From the NCBI GenBank assembly GCA_022495005.1, contig JAGYXB010000363.1:80035-144034 (forward strand): 64,000 nucleotides of DNA. Reading direction: 5' to 3'. Below the pieces are notes generated by a model. That model saw only the letters and a program-made list of their open reading frames with translations. It did no database searches and was not told the DNA's origin. Of the stretch, positions 56,379-64,000 are shown piece by piece. A program made the position numbers and the translations under genes. The number at the start of each line of letters is the position of its first letter. Within the stretch, counting starts at the first letter, position 1. Source of the DNA: Rhyacophila brunnea. Taxonomy: Eukaryota; Arthropoda; Insecta; Trichoptera; Rhyacophilidae.

Positions 56379-58703
56379 CTACTAATAAGTAGATTGTTAT
56401 GAATCATAAAAATGTATAAATTTTACTTTGTCCCCTTTATTGTTTTCAAATAATATTTTTCATTATTAACTTCCAAAAACGATTCTACGTAAACGCATAT
56501 TGTCATATTATTATGACCGAATATAATATAACAATTTATATCATGCACCTTTATTGATTATTCTAAAAACAATTAAGTATGTAGATTTTTTTAAACTCTC
56601 TCGAACGATTAGTACTGCAATGACTTGCTGGAAATTTTGCATAATAATTATTTTCACAAAAATAAATAGGACGTTATTGATAAATAAATAATGTCACAAT
56701 CAGAATCAGTAGACAAATTCGGTCATCTTGTATTAATATAAATTGTGATTTCTCGACGTTTTTTATTTCTCGAGATTTTATTTGTATACTTTTCTGGACG
56801 ATTTTCTTATTTGATCATTTTGTTTCCATTTCAGAAACTCCGTTCACAAAGTCGAGAGAGTTTAGTCAATACTAGGCGCTGCCGACCGGTAAGCGCCTAG
56901 TAATAATTTCTCGATTTCTTGAGAATCTCAAAAAATAATAATTCTCAAAATTTTGGAAAATTATGTTTTTGAGATGCGAGACTGGCCTTCTTCTGATTAT
57001 TTAGATTTAGATCATAACCTCTATGCGGGTCTATGTAGTAGGTATAGTATGGTAGCTAAAGTCGTGGGTAATATACGGAAATGTATTGATTATTGATATG
57101 ATATTATAATGGTTACTGCGACGAGTTAATTATTAACTAGAAGGGAACTTCGTCAGCCAATTAATTAATTATTAATAATTATTATGTTGTTATACATTCT
57201 AAGGTAATGTATTTTAAAATTTTCTTTACTAATGTGGTTAAATTCCGCGTAGTTCACAATACGTTTAACTTATTAAAGATATTTTGAGAGAATAGTAGAC
57301 ACGTCCTACTAATATTCTAGATTGTTAAATTACAATAAACTACTGACCGGAACCGACCATCATTTGATTTTTCCATAGGAACCGATCCCGGAACCAAGCC
57401 TTAAAAAATAAGGGTTCTAACAGCTCTGGTTTATATAATATACGAAAACCGTCTAAATAATCTTCATTACACATTAAGTATATTTTTTAAAGTAAACTTT
57501 TGATTTTGCGAATGACCACATAATAATATATTACTGTTTGTTGAAATATTTACTATTCGTGCATGTTCCACATTGGTTCACATAACTACATACCTACGCA
57601 GGTACATAATACTCGTTGCATGTAACATATCACGTTATTATTATTGTAACAAAACATGATGATATACTAACCGATCTATTTCCTTCTAACAATAACTTTT
57701 TTTAATCATACTTTAATCTGACAAAAATTTATACATATTTACGATAGATAAATAAGTAGTTGGTAGGGAAGGTATATTCGTTCAAGTAACCGACAATTAT
57801 TATGGTATTATCTAAATACCTACTAATATTTGAAATATACCTATAAGTATTGTAATATTAAAAAAAATATTGCCGTAATGAAACTTAATGTACCTAGTTG
57901 TATCATAAATAAATAAATAATCAAATTAACATTAATTAAATGTAACATTTTGAGATTCATAATAAATATAGATTTAATAAATATTTACAAAGTTAATATT
58001 ATATTTTTTTTAGATATTGCAGAATTTGGTAGATATTGTAATAAATCATTATATTTGAATTCTAAATAAAATTGGTTCCGGGAATCGAAATATATTAATT
58101 ATAGTAAGTACTTGTTATAACTGTTAAGAAAGTAAAATAAAAATCGTTTGAACTCTTAAGTGCAGGATTATGGTATAATATAATATAGAAAGAATGATTT
58201 TTCTTCATCTTAAAAATATGTAATCGATAAAGTCTAAGTAAAACAATAAAATAAATCCAATTTACTTAATTCATAGTTTGCAGATTCTATTGAAACTATT
58301 GTATTATTTATTGTAGTATTATTTAAATTTTAATAGTGTATATTTATGTGAGCAGGTAGGTATGGTATATTGTCAAACTACGCATTAGTTACATAATTGA
58401 ATGAACAAAGTCAGAAACCTACATAATTCTAAAAATGAATTCAAATCATCTACGTTTTTTTAAATATTGAATAGAATAAAAGTCGTAATGATATTATATT
58501 ATGTATAAGTACATCATAATGTCATTTTTTACAGCTTTCTTTTGACGTCTTTAATAATTTAACGTTTGCGTGATTTTTATAATTTGTATGATTATAATAT
58601 TATTTACCTAATAATAGGTATTTTCCGTAAATATTCTCATCAAATTAACAAATTATATTTTTCACATAATTTTGGTACTTACTACTTATTATTTTTTTAA
58701 CAG
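56379..58703. other. AT-rich DNA, no gene recognised
   Basis: Contains a 10-bp perfect stem (ACTAGGCGCT ... AGCGCCTAGT, 56871-56901) and several TCTCGA and TTGAGAAT words around it. No transposon ends or coding features were recognised. Confidence 0.35.
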
Positions 58704-58896
58704 TTTGACTGTTCATATTGGTATTATGAGATTGAAATGTATAATGTATGAATTTCACAATACATCATTTGAAGATGGAAATACCTACTTAGTGGTGAAA
58801 TTGTTGTTTTTTATTTCTTCTATTTTCATTCCCACGCTTTTGTATTTTTCATATGTCACCGTAATATTCTTTGTAGAGGAGCAAAAAAAAATATAA
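58704..58896 (+). CDS. Weak candidate exon: GPCR-like extracellular loop 2 and membrane helix 5
   Basis: A pyrimidine-rich acceptor (TTTTTTTAACAG) precedes an open stretch reading LTVHIGIMRLKCIMYEFH and then a strongly hydrophobic helix (LLFFISSIFIPTLLYFSYV) before the stop near 58896. A cysteine in a loop followed by a helix with a proline and a later Y resembles the loop-2 to helix-5 portion of class A peptide receptors. No neighbouring exon was found, the region is AT-rich and the frame is short, so this could be chance. I do not assign a gene. Confidence 0.2.
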
Positions 58897-60463
58897 TGAT
58901 TATTCCAAATTAATGAATATTGCACATACGAAATGAAATTAAGTACATTGCAATTATTTTGATTTTATACACAATCACTGTGAGAATGACTCTATTGTCT
59001 TGTTGAGGATGGGAAGGCAAAAATACGGCGAGATTTGGTGAAATCTTGGAATAAAATTACTCGTAACAAAATGTTATTCTCACAGTTACGATACTTACTT
59101 ACTTTGGCCCCGTGAGACGAAATACTTACCGAAAATAATTTTTGATTTTTGTTTTATTTTTTTCATATTACATTGAATAAAGTATAAGTATTACAATCTT
59201 TTCAAACTTTTAATTTAATTAAATATTTTAACACTATCAAGTCTTTCAATATGACTAGTTTTCGTTGTTGTAGCTAAATAGTATTTTTACGTATTTTTTT
59301 TTAAATATCACTTTGTAACAATTTCACTAACTATTTACTATGAATTTGATTGTTAAAATAAAATAAAATAGATCTGTATTCATAAAAATCAGGATTTGCA
59401 CCGTTTTCTTCCGCTTGAATTGATATCGTCAACTGAAAGCGAACGAAACCGGTCACAGTTATATTAAGTATATGAATTATATTTTTTTAATTGTGTTGTT
59501 GCCTTCCACGAAAAAAATACAATTAATCACATTTAAATATTTATAGTATAAAGACAATGGTAAATGATTTTATTTTCAAACTATCTTGCTTCGCTTTCAA
59601 AAAATAAATGCATAAATCTTATATGCACCTTTTTATATACTTTGAGACTTTTTAAATTGTATTTTAAACAAAAATGAAAGCATACACTTTATTTATAGTA
59701 AATAGTTTATTTGCAAGTATTTTTAAATAGTGATGAAAATGCTTTGTTTGAGTTTTTAATGTTTAGAATTAGGTATCTAATTGAATATCCCAGGTGTGTA
59801 ATAATTAATGTAAGCAGTTTTCCAAGACAAGCTAATTATACAATTGTTTCCAATTAGTTTCTGAGAAGAAAAGTTGCAATCTAAATTGTGAGACTGTTAG
59901 AAATTATCCGTGCGTTTAAAATACTGTTCATGTATTATTTTTATCTTTCCATTCGCAAGTCAAATCCCATTCAATTTACTGCGATGATGCGGCAGGAATA
60001 GATGCCTATCGCGGACATGCCATGAGATTTCATTATGCCCACATAGTATTTTTACTTTCACTGCGGTTTTATCACCTCGGGTTGGCAATTATAATAATTG
60101 AACACGTATAGCATAATATAGCATATAGTAGACAATCCCGGAGTGCCGAAATCCGCCTTAGTGATTCTAATCAACTATGAGTCACGCAAAGAGCATTTTT
60201 TTGCGAATTGAGAATATACTTTCTATAATGGCTCTACATGTAAGTCTCTGAATAAAAAAAAACACATTCATCTCAATTATTCTTATTCGCGAGACATGAT
60301 ATATACTTTTTTTTTGTAAATAATATGCAGCTGTTGTTTGTGATGTTATGGGATGTTTGAATGTATATTATATTGTGTTATTGGATAATAAATTTTGCAT
60401 GTATCGGAAAGTAGGCAGCAACTTTTTTTTTTAAAATAATTTGATAAATTTGATACCTATTGC
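58897..60463. other. No gene recognised
   Basis: AT-rich intergenic DNA downstream of the Tweedle gene's 3' end. Confidence 0.4.
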
Positions 60464-60650
60464 AAATTTGCGCTCGCGATGTATTAAGTCGTTTGAATAA
60501 ATTAATATTTCTTTCCAAGTTCTATTTGATTTTTTGTTGGATGTTGAATTAAATTTGTTTTGTAGCTTGAGCTGTACATAAATTTTGGGAAAGAAATATT
60601 AATTGATCGCAGTACAATTCATCGCAAGCGCAACATAATAATTTGCAATA
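60464..60650. repeat. Imperfect inverted repeat just beyond the Tweedle gene
   Basis: GCAAATTTGCGCTCGCGATG ... TTAATATTTCTTTCC on the left is repeated in inverse as GGAAAGAAATATTAATTGATC ... CATCGCAAGCGCAA ... TTTGC on the right. Each arm is about 55-60 bp around a 70-bp loop. It is probably a MITE relic. Confidence 0.55.
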
Positions 60651-60761
60651 AAAGAAAACATAAAAAGTGCTTCACCCACTCGCCCGGTGCCATGCAAAAA
60701 ATATCAATAATATCAACAGAGTAAAAATTAATAACGCAAGTACATTTTTTATGAAATGCAT

Positions 60762-60767
60762 TTTATT
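60762..60767 (-). terminator. Polyadenylation signal AATAAA for the Tweedle gene
   Basis: The minus strand reads AATAAA here, 237 bases downstream of the stop codon at 61004. It is the first canonical signal past the stop. Confidence 0.5.
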
Positions 60768-61003
60768 GCCACCGTTTTCTTGCAAAATACGTAAAAATAA
60801 TATTAACCCTAATTAATAATAATAATAATAATATATGCACACTGAATAGTGAAAAATATGTACAAGAGTGAATAGACGAAGACGATGCATTAAATTTTGA
60901 TGGGACTTTGAAATATCCGAAAGTCCCGATTGCCAAAAATGAAACGATTCCGACGAGAATCGTCGGGAGCGTTACCCGTAACGGTCGCTTCCCAGGAAGG
61001 CTC

Positions 61004-62644
61004 CTAGTAGGGGCCGGACTGGCCGGGAGGGCCGTACTGCGAAGATGGGCCGCTGGGACCTGATCCTCCGATGCTTCCTCCGTGACTGCCTCCGCCGATT
61101 CCTCCGCCGATGCCGCCTCCGTGAGAGCTGTCACCAAGTCCTCCGCCAAGTCCTCCACCGAGTCCGCCTCCATGTCCTCCTCCAAGACCTCCTCCGAGAC
61201 CTCCTCCAAGACCTCCTCCGAGACCGCCTCCATGACCTCCTCCAAGACCGCCTCCAAGTCCGCCTCCAAGACCACCGCCATGTCCACCTCCGAGTCCACC
61301 GCCGATACCACCGCCGATTCCTCCTCCAATTCCTCCTCCGATTCCTCCTCCGATGCCACCGCCGCTTTCCTTTTGGGTCTTGTAACGGATGAAGTATACT
61401 TCTGGTTTTGAGGGTTGAGTTGGAGCGGCTGTTGGGATGGTGATTTCTGGCTGTTCTTCGGGTTTCTTGACCAATACGTAAACGAGGGTCTTCTCTTCAT
61501 TTTGTGCTTGCAGAGGGATGATTGGTGCAGTAGGCGCAGGGGGTGCTGGTGCCTTGATGAAGATAATTTTGTAATGCTTTTGGGGAGCTACTGGGGCATG
61601 GATTTGACGGATGTTGTGTTCTTCTGGTTCTGGTGGTGGGACATGGACGTAGATGTGCTTCTGCACGATTGGGGCTTGGAATCCGCCTCCAAATCCACCT
61701 CCGAAACCACCGCCGAATCCACCACCGCCGCCGCCTCCTCCTCCGCTAACTCCAAATCCACTGCCTCCACCGCTGCTGAATCCTCCTCCACCGCCGCCTC
61801 CATGGCCGCTGCTGAATCCGCCTCCCAATCCTCCTCCCAATCCTCCTCCGAGTCCACCAAATCCTCCGCCGCCACCTCCACCCCCATGGGAAATTCCACC
61901 GCCTCCGCCGCCGCCACTTCCGCCGAATCCACCACCGGGAGCGCCATAGCTTCCAGAGGGACGGGAAGGAGCATTGTAGCTATACCCTGCTTCAGGCCGC
62001 GCCTGCGCCATCATCACCGCTGCTAACACCTGATAACAAATAAATGCAGTGTTTTTCCGCTGTAGAATACAAATCAATTAAATATATATATATAAAAACA
62101 ATTATAAGTTGAGAACGGTATCTAATCAATTCTGTGAAAATGTTTTTAAAAAAATGCATAATTAATTATTTATTAATTCATAACTAGGTGAATGGCTAAC
62201 AACCATTACTCTTAAAGATATGTTGATGGCAACTCCACTTTGTAGAAGCCCATATACTATTAATTTAATATTATTAAAACTAATTCAGTCAAACTAACAC
62301 TGGCACATAAAAGTTGGCACCGACGATTCAATGAAAATTATATTTTATTTTCTTTAAGCGTGTATGCTTATGCTTGAATAGTTACAAAGTTTCCGAACAA
62401 TGAGAGAGTATGAAGTACTCCGTAATGAACTTTTAAAATAATATGTAATATTTTTCAAAATAAATCCATGTAAACAGTGCACAATAATTGTAAAATACGC
62501 CGTTTGACACTTCACAAAAGGGTGGCGAGAAAACCACCGAAGATGAACTTGAACACAACGGAGCGGTGAAACAGAATTGACCGAGACCGTTTCCAAAGAG
62601 CTCGAGGCGCCGAGGCCACCGAAGCTTACCACAAAAATCCTCAT
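61004..62644 (-). CDS. Tweedle (DUF243) glycine-rich cuticular protein, two exons, 346 aa
   Basis: Exon 1 (62630-62644) encodes only MRIFV, followed by the donor GTAAGC. Exon 2 (61004-62029) starts after TTTGTTATCAG, in phase 0. The spliced start [15 protein letters not shown] is a clean signal peptide cleaved before RPEAGYSY; the short-first-exon layout is usual for insect cuticle genes. Residues 24-123 are Gly-rich (GGGF, GGGL, GGHGG). Residues 124-225 are the Tweedle domain, with its repeated strands: [35 protein letters not shown] and [11 protein letters not shown]. Residues 226-330 are GGGIGGG, GGGLGGG and GGGHGGG repeats, and the tail ends [12 protein letters not shown]. Tweedle proteins are secreted structural components of exoskeleton that shape the body and are thought to cross-link or bind chitin. 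Long open frames on the opposite strand here are by-products of the GGN codons. Confidence 0.95.
61070..61370 (-). repeat. Coding minisatellite of GGX repeats
   Basis: Tandem 12-bp units encoding GGG(I/L/H) form most of the C-terminal arm of the Tweedle protein. The fifteen or more units fall into an I block, an L/H block and a mixed block, indicating expansion by slippage or unequal exchange. Confidence 0.85.
62030..62629 (-). other. Intron of the Tweedle gene, with a SINE tail fragment
   Basis: The 600-bp GT-AG intron (GTAAGC ... TTATCAG) contains, at 62185-62255, GAATGGCTAACAACCATTAC and CAACTCCACTTTGTAGAAGCCC, matching the body and tail of the 4107-type SINE. Confidence 0.75.
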
Positions 62645-62707
62645 GGTCTCTGATATGGTTTCTGTCGGAGCAACACTGGCCGGTTACTCTGCGACGAGAG
62701 CTGTTCG

Positions 62708-62742
62708 ACTGATGCTGTACATCGGTTCGCCCGCGGTTTAAG
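62708..62742 (-). promoter_or_regulatory. Putative core promoter of the Tweedle gene
   Basis: On the minus strand an arthropod initiator TCAGT lies at 62712-62708, with the A at 62710 as likely start. A TATA-like CTTAAA lies at 62742-62737, about 30 bases upstream. The predicted 5' leader would be 66 bases before the ATG at 62644. Confidence 0.45.
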
Positions 62743-63060
62743 TAGTTCACCGTCCATCCCTTCCAGAGAAGCAGCCCGCCGTGTATAGACGGGCTTACCG
62801 TGAGAACATCTCGTCTGTCGCTTGCGCCTTTGCGGCTATGGCCTCGAGCCTCCACCTCTTCCGACCGGTGTCTTCTGCTTTTGGCGGGTTCACGCGGCCG
62901 AGTGAAAGTTCGCCGTCGCCACGCACACAAGCGCAGGCCGACCGACCGCGGGCCGGGGGCGCATGTGCGGTGAAAGTCGAGAGCGCTTTTCGGATACTGC
63001 GGCCAGTCACAACACAACTCTGCCACGCGTGACTTCCCAGCGACGGACTGGTTCTCCGTC
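62743..63060. promoter_or_regulatory. GC-rich, CpG-rich block upstream of the Tweedle promoter
   Basis: Within very AT-rich surroundings this stretch is clearly GC- and CpG-rich (for example CGCGGGCCGGGGGCGC near 62945). Open frames on both strands match nothing I recognise. It may be a promoter-proximal CpG-rich region. Confidence 0.4.
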
Positions 63061-64000
63061 TCGTGCACCTTCGAATCCAATTTTAGATCGATCCTTACCG
63101 CTGAACCAGTTTTCATTATTATTTGACATCCAATAAGTTTCTTCTCTAATATCACGATCGGTGTAATACCGGATAATTTATTCCACAACTGCGCATTCAG
63201 ATTATATTTTTATCGACATCATTCAATTATTTTGTAACACACGATACTATTTAATAATAAAACACCACATAATATAGTATAATATTTATATTAAGTATAT
63301 AAAAATATCATGAATTAAGAATTTTAATTTCATTACATGTACCTAATAGTATCCGTCTAATAGTGACATGTCAATCTTCACTTTTCAATCAATTTAAATG
63401 ACATGTTGTAAAATAAAATAAATAATATAATAGCAACAACTGAACCAGATAATTACAATAAACTGTTTATCTATTATTAGCTCAATGGAAAATTATTTTC
63501 CCACAATATTTTTTTCACATCTGACACTGGGAAACTTTTAATTTTCTTTAAAGTTCACTGAATGATCGTTAATTTATTAATATAATGCATATTTTTCACT
63601 GATTAAATTATTTAACTAATATAAATTTATTCTTGATCTCATTTTCGAACTTGTAACATGTATCAATAATTAATGCAAATTACTCTAACAAAAGTCTCAC
63701 TTGCGAAATAGTTTAGAATTTAGATCGTCCAAATTTGGTTACGCAATTATATAAAAGATGTACGGTCACATGGAAATATCCCACAGATAATTCCCACGTG
63801 AATATAAATGTATTTTTTCAATACTTACGTATGTTTTACGTGGTTTCTTTTCCATTTGTATACAAAGAAACTTATTAATTATTGTAGTTGCAACATTTAG
63901 GTAAAAATATTAGTATGATTAATTTGATTTTAATGATGATTTCTAATTATTTATCAAAAATATTTATGGTATTATAACTATATATGTATTTTAAAATGTC
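63061..64000. other. AT-rich DNA, nothing recognised
   Basis: No exon, RNA gene or transposon end was recognised up to the window edge. Confidence 0.4.

Noticed and set aside
60763..61500. Minus-strand 245-codon Glu/Val-rich frame overlapping the Tweedle repeat arm
   Set aside because: It is a shifted reading of the GGX repeats (GAGGAG and similar codons); the Tweedle frame is clearly the real one.
61045..62026. Long open frames on the plus strand (Pro-, Ser- and Arg-rich) opposite the Tweedle gene
   Set aside because: They are the complement of glycine codon repeats, which rarely give stops. They have no independent domain, and the minus frame has a complete gene structure.
62433..63188. 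Minus-strand 251-codon frame upstream of and over Tweedle exon 1
   Set aside because: It reads through the promoter and the splice donor of exon 1, is Arg-rich because of the GC-rich block and resembles nothing known.
1..64000. CRISPR arrays, operons or bacterial features
   Set aside because: Gene structure, introns and repeats are eukaryotic; no regularly spaced direct repeats were seen.

Overview
The window reads as insect nuclear DNA, most likely a hemipteran and probably an aphid. It is very AT-rich, its genes are split by GT-AG introns, it carries a Tweedle-type cuticle protein gene and an R1-clade retrotransposon, and the short word TAGGTA recurs throughout in the way seen in aphid genomes. 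The species assignment is an inference; gene structure and transposon content come directly from the sequence. Apart from two host genes and one weak exon candidate, almost everything recognisable is transposon-derived.

Left part (about 0.4-13.6 kb): a minus-strand gene of the M13 (neprilysin/ECE) metallopeptidase family. I reconstruct ten exons whose splice phases agree at every junction, giving about 547 residues with no internal stop. The fold-defining landmarks are present (GGW, PFF, NFIIW, PRWEFC, VGIP, DYPRAINYG, PGL...LLSFAQ), but the zinc-binding HExxH, the third zinc ligand in GENIAD and the NA substrate motif are all replaced. The protein is therefore predicted to be a catalytically dead pseudoprotease. 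Its N-terminal exons were not found. Its introns hold SINEs, LINE relics and MITEs.

Middle-left (about 14.3-24.8 kb): a deeply nested transposon stack. A CATGGCCCCCACA-type MITE is broken by two events. One is a gypsy-like LTR element fragment (22284-24754, 4-bp duplication GTAG). The other contains a non-autonomous hAT element (15689-21840, perfect 8-bp duplication). The hAT element carries a second MITE copy, and that copy carries a nearly complete R1-clade LINE (16495-21479, 12-bp duplication). The LINE has a 1060-residue EN-RT protein with all catalytic motifs and a gag-like ORF1 interrupted by one in-frame stop.

Middle and right (about 25-60 kb): gene-poor DNA filled with non-autonomous elements. 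These include a 1.4 kb near-perfect palindrome with TTAA at both ends and several one-armed relatives, a CpG-rich 908 bp palindrome, several MITE families with clear target-site duplications, tRNA-derived SINEs, and a 5S-rRNA-like unit next to a tRNA-like 3' half. There is also a hAT transposase relic and a possible but weak GPCR-like exon at 58.7 kb.

Right end (about 60.7-63.1 kb): a two-exon minus-strand Tweedle (DUF243) cuticular protein gene with a 5-codon first exon, signal peptide, glycine-rich arms and a plausible core promoter lying next to a GC-rich block. No functional link between the two host genes is apparent.
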